Below are positions 36,991 to 47,932 of a stretch of 64,000 nt of DNA, piece after piece. Every line of letters starts with the position of its first letter. The first letter of the stretch is position 1. The stretch comes from Mesorhabditis belari (taxonomy: Eukaryota > Nematoda > Chromadorea > Rhabditida > Rhabditidae), in the NCBI GenBank assembly GCA_958450365.1, contig CAUEEP010000211.1, positions 806,001 to 870,000 on the forward strand. The letters run 5' to 3'. The position numbers and the translations under genes are program-made. The notes under the pieces were generated by a model that did no database searches, was not told the origin of the DNA, and saw only the letters and a list, made by a program, of their open reading frames with translations.

Positions 36991-38488
36991 GTTGATGCAA
37001 AAGTCTTTTTCATTTTTTTTCGTACTTCTTTTGAAAAATAACAAAGTGATCAATTAACCTATGGTTTGCTCTAAATGAAAATTAATCAGAACTGGCTGGA
37101 ATCAGAACTGGCTGGAATCAGAACTGGCTGGAATCAGAACTGGCTGGAATCAGAACTGGCTGGAATCAGAACTGGCTGGAATCAGAACTGGCTGGAATCA
37201 GAACTGGCTGGAATCAGAACTGGCTGGAATCAGAACTGGCTGGAATCAGAACTGGCTGGAATCAGAACTGGCTGGAATCAGAACTGGCTCACAAATCTCA
37301 ATGAGCTCACAGATCCAGAAGTCAAGTCTTTTCCAATTTTCCAAGAAATCTTAACCTTTTTGAGAAACTAAAAAGGGTTACTCGTTACTTGTATTTGTAA
37401 GGGAAATTCGCATATTCTTATGCATGTACCTAATATTTCAACTTTTGTTGTTGACAACTTGTCTTGTCTTGAATGTGAGCAAAACAACGAAATCTTCTCG
37501 ATACAAAAAATAATTTACTTTAGTGGAAAAATGCAGTCTTATACAGTCTTATACAGCGCTTTTCACATCTAGTGCTCCGCCCAAGAAGTGTGATGTATCT
37601 TAGAAGGGAACCGGGGGGGAAGAGCGGTGACAATCGTTGCCTATTCTCACTTCAAACACTTTATAGCCTATTTTGTAGAGGAGATTTACAACTTTCAAAT
37701 AGTTTATAATATTCATCGATATCTGGTTTGTATCGTTAGAAATTGATGAAAATGTTGAAATCCGCATTTCTTATGCATGTACCTAATGATGCAAAAGTCT
37801 TTTTCATTTTTTTCGTACTTCTTTTGAAAAATAACAAAGTGATCAATTAACCTATGGTTTGCTCTAAATGAAAAGTGTTTATTGTTGAATTTCCCATCTT
37901 TTTAAGTCAATTTGGGTTCACTTTCAAGCAAATTCGAGAGTGAAAACGGGTTTTTCATAAAAATCTATCAAAAAACCTCTATAAAGAAATTGGCTGAATC
38001 AATTTCTCTGAAAATCTGAAAAAAAATATCGAACTTTTTGTGCTCTATCTTTTATTTATTAAAATCAAGATTGGTTTCCTTAGCTAAAGCGTCGAAAATG
38101 CATCATCGAGCTTTGGCTTATTGATTTCAGTATGTATTGTATGATTAAGTATCATGATTAAGTATCCGCTTATCAGAACCTATCGATGTGGGGTTGGAAA
38201 ATGTAGCTGACGATGAGATCTAGTGGGGGATTGGAGATTTCTTTATGATTTCTTTCACTTTATCGTTTGAATAAAGTATTATTATCGAGCCGTCGCCTTT
38301 TTTGACTACCCGACTTCAGGCTCTCGAAAAAATCTAGACACAAGACATTTTAAACTCGTTTTAATGTCATTTTGCAGAAAAATAATTGGCCTTTCGAATG
38401 CAATAAACCGTTGTTCAATTGGTGCATTTGTTACTTTTTAACGGAAGTACGAAAAAAATGAAAAAGACTTTTGCATCAACCTAATATT
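36991..38488. mobile_element. Mariner-like element, about 1.5 kb, no transposase
   Basis: The ends TTAGGTTGATGCAAAAGTCT (36991) and its complement CTTTTGCATCAACCTAA (38470-38486) resemble irritans-type mariner termini, and TA flanks both. The first 90 bp are repeated directly at 37794-37880, indicating an internal duplication. The interior holds a 16-bp array and no recognisable transposase. Confidence 0.75.
37085..37290 (+). repeat. 16-bp array GAACTGGCTGGAATCA
   Basis: About thirteen perfect units inside the mariner-like element. The translated product would be only NWLESELAGIRT repeats, so coding is unlikely. Confidence 0.9.
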
Positions 38489-38797
38489 TATTCTAAGACA
38501 TGAAAAGTATTCTATAAAGTATTCTATATTCTATTTATCTCATTTTTCACTAATGAAATCAATCTTTATAAAGTTTTTGATTAATTTTAAACTCTGGTAA
38601 CTCTGGTAACTCTGGTAACTCTGGTAACTCTGGTAAATCATTTATCCATTTAGATCTGTTCTAATTCTTGTCGTTTATGCTAATTTCAATCATTAAACAT
38701 CTTTTTAACGCTATTTTTTTGTTGTTGATCAAAAGTAAAATCGGCTTTAAAAAGTCGCTTTTCAGTCAAAATCATTGAAAATTATAAAGAAATCGGT

Positions 38798-38805
38798 TAT
38801 AAAAG
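38798..38805 (+). promoter_or_regulatory. TATA box of cysteine-rich gene 6
   Basis: TATAAAAG in GGTTATAAAAGTG, 42 bp upstream of the ATG. It is retained although the gene body is broken. Confidence 0.55.
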
Positions 38806-38846
38806 TGATTTAAAGTTTAGAGAATACAAGAATTCTTTACTACAGT

Positions 38847-39781
38847 ATGCACAAATTCATGTTATTCTCGTTGTTGATGACGGTCATGGGGTTTACACCG
38901 CTGCCAAACCGATGAAGTAAACAAGTAGTGGACCTCTGCATGCATTGGAAGCTTTGGCGGATTAAAAGAAGCCATGATTTGAATGTTCTGCTTTTCAATT
39001 TTAACATAATGCTAACTGATATGGAAAGAAATGAATCGAATTTGAATTCAAACCAAGAATTAACTCTAGAGCTTGCTTGGCTACTGATCCAGCTGTAGAT
39101 GGTTGTGGATCCAGCTGTAAATAGCTGTAGACAGCTGTAGATAGATGTAGATAGCTGTAGACAGCTGTAGAAACCACACTGACTAATCATTGATCCGTTC
39201 TGGGCAAGGATTACGGTAGCCTAGCACGTTTAGGGATAGCCGATGCTTGTATTGGTTTGCCTTGGCCTTGCCTGAACAAGTTAGAAGTCATGAATCTGGC
39301 TCTGGTTTGGTCTATAGATCAAAGTCTTGATGGTCTATAGACCAAAGTCTGTAGATCATCAAGTCTTTCTGCAAGCAATCGTTTTAGAACACTTTTGTTT
39401 GAGATGGGAAAACTCTGGTTGTTGGAAACAGTGTTTGGCACGTTGTTTCGTGACTGATCGACGATGTGCTTTCAACAAAGTATCCAATAAGCTATACAAA
39501 GGGTAAGAAAAAGTTGACTTATCCAGTGGCTAAAATCATTTCCTTTGTCGCTCCAGCAAATGTTGCTCAACAGCGAACAAAAACAACAAGAAAGCTCAAT
39601 GTTACTCGACAGCAACTGGAGTCTCTGTTATTGTAATGGACAGAATGCTCAATGTGGAGTGACAGTCAAATTGACGACAACAACAATTGGAGCTTTTGGA
39701 GGACTGGAAGGAGTTGAAGGAGGTGGAGGACTTGAAGGACTTGAAGGAGTTGAAGGACTTGAAGGACTTGAAGGCTTTTGA
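38847..39781 (+). pseudogene. Cysteine-rich family member 6, broken
   Basis: The leader MHKFMLFSLLMTVMGF and TPLPNR match the family start, but a TGA stop follows before the GTAAAC donor. Exon 2 (the DFC...CNCP part) was not found between 38900 and 39400. Exon 3 (39404-39502) is intact at the family length of 99 nt: WENSGCWKQCLARCF. Exon 4 (39557 onward) begins KCCSTANKN but two extra bases after ACTGG shift the frame, losing CYCNGQNAQC. The restored frame would run into a Glu/Gly/Leu repeat and lack the GRK end. Three independent lesions make a pseudogene likely. Confidence 0.75.
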
Positions 39782-39860
39782 TGGAAAGAGATGAGAGATT
39801 TGATTTGAGTTAATAAATCGTTGACAAGGGTTATTGAAAAGATTACTCATCGATATTTAT

Positions 39861-41797
39861 CTAGAAAATCGGATACGAGCAAATCCCTTTGTAGCCAGTT
39901 CTTCCATTTTGTCGAAAATTCTCAACCCCAACCCAGAATCCATTCGGGTTCATCTAGATTTCAATTTTAATTTCAATTTGAGTCGTTTTCTTTCTCTAAA
40001 ACTTACAAAAATTAAACCCAATTGATACGCGGGGACAGTGTTATTGATGAACTTTGAATAGGGATTGATTCCATCTGTTGATAGACATTGTTCATTTATC
40101 ACATTCCAGCCTTCATTCGTATACTGGAAAATAAAGAAAATAAAGAAAATAAAGAAATAAAGAAAATAGAAAATAGAAAATAGATAAAACTCATAAATTC
40201 ACCCAAATTTTTCCACAAATCATCACATTTTCTCGTTGATTTTTTGGCGTTTTCAAGTCATCATAGATTTTGGTGAGAAACTCTGAAATTTTAATGATTA
40301 TGATAAGATTGATGAAGCTTTAAAGAAGAGTTTTTTTTGAGATTAACTATGGAAAGACATGAACTAAAGATAAGCTTTTATTTGTCGACTTTATAGAATC
40401 GGCTATGAACAATCCGAATCTCAAATCAAAATCTCCCAAATGACTTTCCAGGGGTGGAAAAATTCAATCGAAAATTTGACTTAAGGCTTTAAATGCTTTG
40501 AATGCTTTGAATGCTTTAACTGCTTTAAATGCTTTAAATGCTTTGAATGATTTAAATGCTTTGAATGCTTTAACTGCTTTAACTGCTTTAAATGCTTTAA
40601 CTGCTTTAAATCCTTTAAATCCTTTAAATCCTTTAACTGCTTTAAATGCTTTAAAAGGCTTCTTTCCTTTAAAAGGGTTATTCCTTAAATGGAACAACGT
40701 TGATAGACATTGTTGATTTATGACACTCCAGCATCAACGTGCTTGGATGGCGTGGTGGATAGGACATTAAGTTTCCGGCCGCGGGATCTTGCTTCGATCC
40801 GCAATGCATTTTTTCTTTTGCAGCTAATTGCAAAATGTGGCTTGTAAAGTAAGCGTAATTTATTTATTTATTTAGTTGTTTAGTTATTTAGCTATTTAGT
40901 CATTTAGTTGTTTAGTTATTTAGTTAGTTAGTTAGTTATTTAATCATTTAGTTGTTTAGTTATTTGTTTATTTATTTATTTAGTTGTTTAGTTATTTTTT
41001 TAGTTGTTTAGTTATTTATTTATTTAGTTAGCTAGTCATTTAGTTAGCTAGTCATTTAGTTGTTTAGTTATTTATTTAGTTAATTAGTTATTTACTTGAT
41101 TAGTTAGTTACCTATTTAGTCATTTAGTTGTTTAGTTATTTATTTAGTTGTTTAGTTATTTAGTTAGTTATTTATTTAGTTAATTCCTTTGGAGTTTTCA
41201 AGTGATCATAGATCATAGACTCTGTAACTTTATCTACTAATAAAATGGCTGAAGATTTAAAGAAGAGTTATTTAGTTGTTGAGTTATTTAGTTATTTAGT
41301 TATTTAGCTATTTCCTAGTAGAGAAAAGTTGCGTTGGTAGCCTAGTGGATTATGCAATCTCCTAATCACTAACTAAGATTAACTATTATTAACTATTAAT
41401 TAGGTTCCGGCTTCGAATAAGGCTTCCGGCGACAGGATCGCGGTTCGGTCATCGCTCCAATTTTTCTTTTTCTTCTTCTTTTTCTTTTCTAGCATTTTGC
41501 AATTGCAAATGGGTTATAAAGTCGGAATATTTCAAAATAAGCTACAAAAGCTACAAAAGTCGTGTTATACTAATGCGCAAATTCGTATTTTGATGAATAA
41601 ACGAACCTTGAACAATTTGATTCATATATTTATCCGTTATATGGACTAGAAACGACGTTTCACAATGATAAATCGGATCCTCGCCATCATTGAAGTATAA
41701 ATCCTCTAACTAAAAATTGTTCTATCACCAAAAATCAAAAGAAAATCGTTACAGATAGACAAAATCCTTTGAAATATTGACCACCGAAACAGGTCTT
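39861..41797 (-). CDS. Unrecognised minus-strand gene, four to five exons
   Basis: Exons joined by GT-AG and phase: possibly 41797-41753, then 41709-41607 (LEDLYFNDGEDPIYHCETSF ... ITDKYMNQIVQ), 40282-40203 (EFLTKIYDDLKTPKNQRENV), 40133-40007 (YTNEGWNVINEQCLSTDGIN, PYSKFINNTVPAYQLG) and 39953-39861 (MNPNGFWVGVENFRQNGRTG ... stop). Phases fit at every junction from 41607 onward, which is unlikely by chance. The start codon was not located; 5' exons may have been lost in the MITE cluster above 42.1 kb. Four cysteines and an N-glycosylation site (NNT) suggest a secreted domain. The long intron 40283-41606 holds two SINE-like sequences and two simple arrays. Family unknown. Confidence 0.5.
40480..40650. 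repeat. TTTAAATGC/TTTGAATGC array
   Basis: 9-bp units TTTAAATGC, TTTGAATGC, TTTAACTGC and TTTAAATCC, in the intron of the minus-strand gene. Confidence 0.85.
40738..40845 (+). repeat. tRNA-derived SINE-like sequence
   Basis: TGGCGTGGTGG (A-box-like) and TTGCTTCGATCCG (B-box-like) are followed by ATTTTTTCTTTTGCAGCTAA, the tail shared with 15607 and 41325. Confidence 0.5.
40855..41300. repeat. TTTAGTTATTTAGTTG tetranucleotide-type array
   Basis: Long degenerate array of TTAG, TTTA and TTTAGTTG units, interrupted at 41185-41265 by unique sequence. Confidence 0.85.
41325..41510 (+). repeat. tRNA-derived SINE-like sequence with internal insertion
   Basis: TGGTAGCCTAGTGGATTATGC fits an A-box; the B-box-like CGCGGTTCGGTCATCG lies about 100 bp downstream because of a TTAACTATTA duplication and GCTTCCGGC repeats. 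The tail TTTTTCTTTTTC...TAGCATTTTGCAATTGCA matches the SINE-like family. A related B-box half is at 45105-45165. Confidence 0.5.
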
Positions 41798-42064
41798 CTA
41801 AAATTTGCACTTATTTTGGCTTATTTGGCTTATTTGGCTTTTTTGGCTTCTTTTGACTTACTTATTGACGAATTTTAACAAAAAAACTTACTTTTAGACT
41901 AACTAAATGAAAAATTATTAAAAATAGAAAAATGATAAAGAATTTCATTTTTAAATGGCTTTTTAAAACATTTTCCTTTTCATTTACCTTTATATAGTTG
42001 AAATTCAAACGAAAAAAAGCATTTTATGATTCATTTTTATGATTCATAAGTCATTCTTTTGAAT

Positions 42065-42150
42065 CTATTGAACTTGTTGAAGTTCGGGGAGAATTTTCAG
42101 AAAGTTTCCTTTCTTCTCATCGATCATCTCTTCGAGTTTTTTCTACTACT
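42065..42150 (-). CDS. Possible terminal exon, unrecognised
   Basis: The minus strand reads KKLEEMIDEKKGNFLKILPE, LQQVQ, stop, after an acceptor-like TTTTAGTAGTAG. A diverged copy of the same stretch is at 42768-42830 on the plus strand. Immediately upstream lies the MITE cluster, so any 5' exons are not visible. Confidence 0.3.
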
Positions 42151-42154
42151 AAAA

Positions 42155-43305
42155 GCTTTTTCAAATATGAAACCCAGTCCCCCCGAAAGCCCTTATTTTA
42201 AGGTTCATTTTGACACTAAATATGACTAGATTCTTTTTTCTCATTCTTTAGATTTCAATCATTGATTGAATAGGGATTGATTCCATCTGTTGATAGACAT
42301 TATTCATTTAAATATTCAGAATATAAAGATATTCAAAAATGAAACCCAGTCCCCCCGAAAGCCTTTGTTTTAAGCTTCATTTTGATACTAGACATGACTA
42401 GGTTCTGTTTTGTGATTCTTTAGATTTCGATCAATCTTTCGCCAGACTCGATAAGCTTAAAAAGTCCAGAAAAATTTTTTGATTTAAAATCATCAAAATC
42501 TAAAGAATCACAAAACAGAATCTAGTCATGTCTAGTATCAAAATGAAGCTTAAAACAAAGGCTTTCGGGGGGACAGGGTTTCATTTTTGAATATCTTTAT
42601 ATTCTGAATATTTAAATGAATAATGTCTATCAACAGATGGAATCAATCCCTATGCAATCAATGATTGAAATCTAAAGAATGACAAGACAGAACTTAGTGA
42701 TGTTTAGTATCAAAATGAAGCTTATAATAAGGGCTTTCGGGGGAACTAGGTTTCATATTTGAAAAAGCTTTTAGTAGTAAGAAAAATCGAAGAGCGAGGC
42801 AGAGTGTCTGAAAATTGTTGTCCAAGCACGCCTACATTCAACGTTTAAAAATATTGAGAATATGAAGATATTCAAATATGAAACCCAGTCCCCGCGAAAG
42901 CCCTTATTTTAAGCTTCATTTTGATACTAAACATGACTAGATTCTGTTTTGTGATTCTTTAGATTTCAATCATTGATTGAATAGGGATTGATTCCGTCTG
43001 TTGATAGACATTGTTCATTTAAACATTCAGAATATAAAGATATTCAAATATGAAACCTAGTCCCCCCGAAAGCCCTTATTTTAAGCTTCATTTTGATACT
43101 AAACATGACTAGATTCTGCTTTGTGATTCTTTAGATTTTGATGATTTTAAATCAAAAAAATTTTCTGGACTTTTTAAGCTTATCGAGTCTGGCGAAAGAT
43201 TGATCGAAATCTAAAGAATCACAAAACAGAACCTAGTCATGTTTAGTATCAAAATGAAGTTTAAAATAAGGGCTTGCGGGGGGACTAGGTTTCATATTTG
43301 AATTT
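42155..43305. repeat. Cluster of MITEs with TGAAACCCAGTCCCCCCGAA ends
   Basis: At least five alternating-orientation copies of a roughly 120-bp terminal block (GAAACCCAGTCCCCCCGAAA, AAGCTTCATTTTGATACTAA, ACATGACTAGATTC). Some are separated by GGATTGATTCCATCTGTTGA, which is also found in the neighbouring minus-strand gene (exon 40133-40007). The elements therefore appear to have captured or duplicated part of that exon. Confidence 0.75.
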
Positions 43306-43329
43306 GCATAGAGAGGAAATCGAAGGGAG

Positions 43330-44945
43330 CACTTTCAAGCACATTTGTACCATTCTGAAGAGTCACCACCGTTCCCATCATGAGCCTTGACTTGTGTTTC
43401 GGGTCGTTGCCCTGGCAGAGCATTCATCCAAGAGGCATCGTCTGTGTGGCAAAAGGCAGCATTTACAGTGGTCCACAAAAGTGTTGTCCCATTGCCATCC
43501 AAAAGTTTGTTTCGTAAGAAAATCTTGCAAAAACAACATCTCAGAAATAGAGTAGGGGCTTTTTGCTTCACCAAAATTTAAATACACTCATCTAGAACAA
43601 TTTTTGAACAACAAATCTGCATACAAGAAAAAATTAGCATGGAAAGAAAATTACTACTCGAGTAAACATTCTCGATGGAAGGGATTTTCAAAATTTTATT
43701 CTGACCATTTATTTTCCTTAATTCATTTATCTTTTTCTCAATTGTTAAGCCGCTTTGTATTGTTACCCTTGTAGATAAAACTTAACTCAAAAGTCCCCAG
43801 AAGCAGCACCAATTCTCATTGAGAGCGGCGACCACAACATGTCAAAAGCTTTCTAATGAATTTGAGAAAGTTCTTGTCAAAACATTTCTTTAACGTGAAC
43901 GAGAAAATCGAAGAGAGCACTTTCAAGCACATACAGTGGTTTGGCTGTGGTTTGGCTGTGGTTTGGCTGTGGTTTGGCTGTGGTTTGGCTGTGGTTTGGC
44001 TGTGGTTTGGCTGTGGTTTGGCTAAAATTAACTCACCTAGGGTCAATTTAAATTACCTAAATTGTCTCAAATACAGTGATCCACAAAAGTAATGCCCCAT
44101 TGCCATCCAAAAGTTTGTTTCGCAAGAAAATCTTGCAAAAACAACATTCTCGATGGAAGGGTTTTTCAAAATTTTATTCTGACCATTTATTTTTCTTAAT
44201 TCATTTATCTTTTTCTCAATTGTTAGGCCGTTTTGTATTGTTTTGTATATACCATCGTTATCATATATAAAAACTTTTCATTTCCAGTGTCCAGTTTCAA
44301 TTTTTCAATTCCAGTGTCTTCCAGACAAGTCAGATACTCTAATTCACCACATCAGAAACTGGCGAGGCAATTTTATTTGTTTCCGACTTTTGATGGTGTT
44401 TCTCCCTTATGTAGAAAGCCGAAAAAAAAGAGAACACTTCCCGAGGTGCTGGTATTTTCTCTTTATGAAATAACGGTGTTCTCAAAGATTTTCAAAACAG
44501 CGCTTCATAAATTTTTGATGCGAACCGTTCTTATTTAGGAACGTCTAGTCATTCGGGTTCATCTAGATTTCAATTTTGATTTCAATTTGAGTCGTTTTCT
44601 TTCTCGGTAAAACTTTCAAACTCAAAAGTCCCCAGAAGCAGCACCAATTCTCATTGAGAGCGGCGACCACAACATGTCAAAAGCTTTCTAATGAATTTGA
44701 GAAAGTTCTTGTCAACCATTTCTTTAACGTGAACGAGAAAATCGAAGAGAGCACTTTCAAGCACATACAGTGGTCCACAAAAGTAATGCCCCTTATGTAG
44801 AAAGCTGAAAAAAAAGAGAACGCCTCCCGAGGTGTTGGTATTTTCTCTTTATGAAATAACGGTGTTCTCAAAGATTTTCAAAACAGCGCTTCATAAATTT
44901 TTGATGCGAACCGTTCTTATTTAGGAACGTCTAGTCAAAATAAGA
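43330..44945. repeat. Tc1-like terminal repeats and nested fragments
   Basis: ACAGTGGTCCACAAAAGT or close variants occur at about 43468, 44072 and 44766, with neighbours AACTTTCAAACTC, GAGAGCGGCGACCACAACAT and TCTGACCATTTATTTTCCTT duplicated at 43.7/44.2 kb and 43.8/44.65 kb. CACTTTCAAGCACAT precedes the ends. No intact transposase was recognised. 43933-44025 is an eight-unit TGTGGTTTGGC array generated from the terminal CAGTGGTT. Confidence 0.65.
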
Positions 44946-45283
44946 AAGGTCTTCTTAAATTTTGTGTTAACGGGTTCAGATTGCCCGAAAAAAAGCAAAG
45001 GTCCGCCGGTGTGCTTAATTTTTTCGCCAACAAAAATTGGCGAACACTCAACTTTTTCTTTTGGAGTAGCGTTTCTTATAGAAAAATTCATTATTAACCA
45101 TTAATTAGCTTCCGGCTTAGGCTACCGGCGACAGGATCGCGGTCATCGTTCGGTCATCGATCCAGTTTTATTCAGTTCTACTTGATCAATCTCAAAAATG
45201 AAAGGTAGAAATTCATGTAGAATTTCTAGCTCTCTAAATTTGGTTCCTTATCTCTCTAAATTTGGTTCAACAGCACTGTAGAG

Positions 45284-45462
45284 TGGTACATCGCCAAGTG
45301 GTACATCGCCAAGTGGTACATCGCCAAGTGGTACAGCACCAAGTGGTACATCGCCAAGTGGTACAGCACCAAGTGGTACAGCGCCAAGTGGTACAGCGCC
45401 AAGTGGTACAGCGTCAAGTGGTACAGCGTCAAGTGGTACAGCGCCAAGTGGTACAGCGCTCG
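45284..45462 (+). repeat. 15-bp minisatellite GTGGTACAGCGCCAA
   Basis: Twelve units with ATCGCC, AGCACC, AGCGCC and AGCGTC variants. It is open on both strands because the period is a multiple of three. GGTTCCTTATCTCTCTAAAT blocks lie on both sides. Confidence 0.9.
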
Positions 45463-46141
45463 TTTCCAGACTGAGACCTCGACGGTTCGACGAAATTTGG
45501 TTCCTTATCTCTCTAAACTTCGTTCCTTTTCTCTAGATCTGGTTCCTTATCTCTCTAAATTTGGTTCTACAAATGTAGAAATTCATCAAGCTTTTAGAAT
45601 TTTACCTTTGTCTTTGTCTTTTAAATCAACTTTAAAGCCAATAATAGCACTGTAGTGGTTTAAAGGAGCTTTAAAGGAGCTTTAAAGGAACTAAATAGGA
45701 ACTATAAAGGAACTATAAAGGAGATCAAATTGCTCATGACACATCCCGTAATCTCCCAATCTCCAATCCAATATTGGTACTTACTTTTTCTTACAAATAT
45801 TAATCTAAATACGCAATTCTGTTTTATGAATATTGGATAAAATATTCATAAATTTTTTTCCTTCCCGAGCAAGCGAGATATTAAAAATATGGAAAGTTAT
45901 TAAATTTCTCAATGATTTTTTTCGTTTTTATGGTTTCTTTGAGGCGCAATATCGCTCTAATAACTCAATTTGTGGCAGAAAACAGAAATTTTTTACGTAA
46001 TACTTCTTTGATATTTAAAGATTAGACATTTCTGAGATCTTCATTTCAGATTTTTGATCCAGATTTATGATTTTCCAGTCCAGATCCAGTTTACGATCTT
46101 TCAAGGGTCTTTGGGGTATTCCTCAGGTCTATCCGTTCCTA

Positions 46142-46378
46142 CACTACTGGACAATGAAATATGATATTTGAAAAACGATCGTCACTTTCCCATGTCTGTA
46201 AATCCCTTGTCTTTACCGTATTTCTAAATATTAATATTACCATTGTGTAGCCCTCGAAAAGAGCTTTCAGAAAATGTATAACACTAATAGTTTAAACTCA
46301 AAGACAACGGAGTTACAGACGCGCGAAAGTGACGATCGTTTTTCAAATATCATATTTCATTGTCCAGTACTGTAGGTG
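46142..46378. mobile_element. Palindromic element with CTACTGGACAATGAAATATG ends
   Basis: Arms of about 50 bp (CACTACTGGACAATGAAATA ... AACGATCGTCACTTTC and complement) around a unique centre. A lone right arm occurs at 63655-63718. The ends resemble Tc1-type CAGTACTGGACAA termini. Confidence 0.75.
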
Positions 46379-47201
46379 AGAGTTTTATCTGAACGAGTCT
46401 AAGAGCGAGACTAGGACTCAACCAAATAGATATCAGTTGGTTAAGGATTACGGTAGTTGAAAGTCACGAAATCCTGGCTATCCGAAAAATAAAGGAAAAG
46501 CTAAGGTGTATACGTTCCTAGGTATAAACGGATGTGGACTAGAATTTGGGTTAAGTTACAGAGAGTGGATCCCTTTTGATATCCCGCCATCTCTAACACC
46601 CCGACAACCCAACTCAACTCCTCCACGGTTTAGAGGGGAGTCCCTGTGAAATGACCGACCTGAACTGCAGTTGCATAGACCCGGAAGATATGTATCTTTA
46701 TTTACAGTAGTATAATAAGACGAATAGATTACAAATAAGGGGAAGGGGGGACTCTAAATGTCCTCCTAGGCAAGCCTTGTCCTCCTAGGCAATCCCAAGG
46801 ACCTCCCCTTCTCGGCAATAAAAGGGATAAGCACAGGGTCCTCACATTTGCATAAGAATAGACAAATCATTCAATAATAACAATAGTAACTAAAATATTA
46901 GTTTGTCTCGGAACTGACAGGTCAAACTTGTCACAAAATCTCGAATTTATAGCTGGATACTGTAGTGTTCTGAAAATTCGCACAATTCTACAGTGCTCTT
47001 GTGTACTTTGAGTTCCTCGGTAAACGCCCCGCTCACTGGGACCCAGAGAAACCGCCCGCCTGTGTGTCAGAAGGCGAGTGTTTAACAGGACACAAAGTAC
47101 GCTGGCTAATTTGGCTACACAGATTTGGCTAATTTGGCTACACTGTGTTATTTATAGCATAGATATTTCAATTTCCAGACGACCGCTACCGTAATCCCCA
47201 A
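46379..47201. other. Intergenic, no gene seen
   Basis: 46560-47110 has a GC-richer, punctuated composition (duplicated GTCCTCCTAGGCAA, GGACACAAAGTAC) unlike its surroundings and might be an old solo LTR or retroelement scrap. No primer-binding site, paired LTR or coding segment was found. Confidence 0.3.
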
Positions 47202-47932
47202 ATGTTGCCCTTTATTTTCGTCTTGATCTTATTTCAATCGCTCCATGCGCAGTCGACGCTCCCTTTGCCACCAACAACTGTATTCCCAAATACAACGGTA
47301 CTTTTTGAGCAAGGTTACGGTAGCTTTCTGAGTGAAATTACACGGCAACTTTCAGCGGACTCTTTAGATAACAACAAGCACGAGCACAACTTCATTATTC
47401 TCTTCAACCACCCCGACAATACTCACCGATTTCCCAGCACCAACAATCACAACTTCCCCAAAAAGCGAAATAACGACTTTTGTGGTCGGAATGATTGGTA
47501 AGTGATAAAGAAATCTGTTCCAAAAAAATCTAGATGATTTGGGATGATTGGTAAGTGATAAAGAAACCTATTCCAAAGATATCTAGACAATTAAATAGAA
47601 CCGATGCTCCATTTGCACAAAGAAATCCATTTCCACGAATTTTCCATTATTTTCACACCCATTCATTCAAATTCAAATCGAGCATCGGTTCTATTTAATT
47701 GTCCGCCACTGTAGATCCAAAATAAATAGCAAAATACTTAATCGAAGTGACAAGTTTGACCCAATAGAAGCTTAGTACCTGATTGCAAGGGAAATTTGCC
47801 ACTGATGCCACTGCTGATGCAAGACAAATGATAAAGAATGCAATTCTTTTTCAGGAAACGCCTTACATATCCTTAAAGGCTGAAAACTCGGGATAAACTC
47901 GGTCTACTAAGCTGAATATCCATACCGTAAAT

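Noticed and set aside
37075..37371. 98-codon frame NWLESELAGIRT repeats
   Set aside because: It is a perfect 16-bp array in a mariner-like element; the repeat changes frame every unit and returns only after three units.
45256..45474. YHLALYHLV / VVHRQVV repeat peptides
   Set aside because: 15-bp array open on both strands; no start context, splice sites or homology.
46560..47110. Possible solo LTR
   Set aside because: No matching second LTR, TG...CA ends with target duplication, primer-binding site or polyprotein were found.
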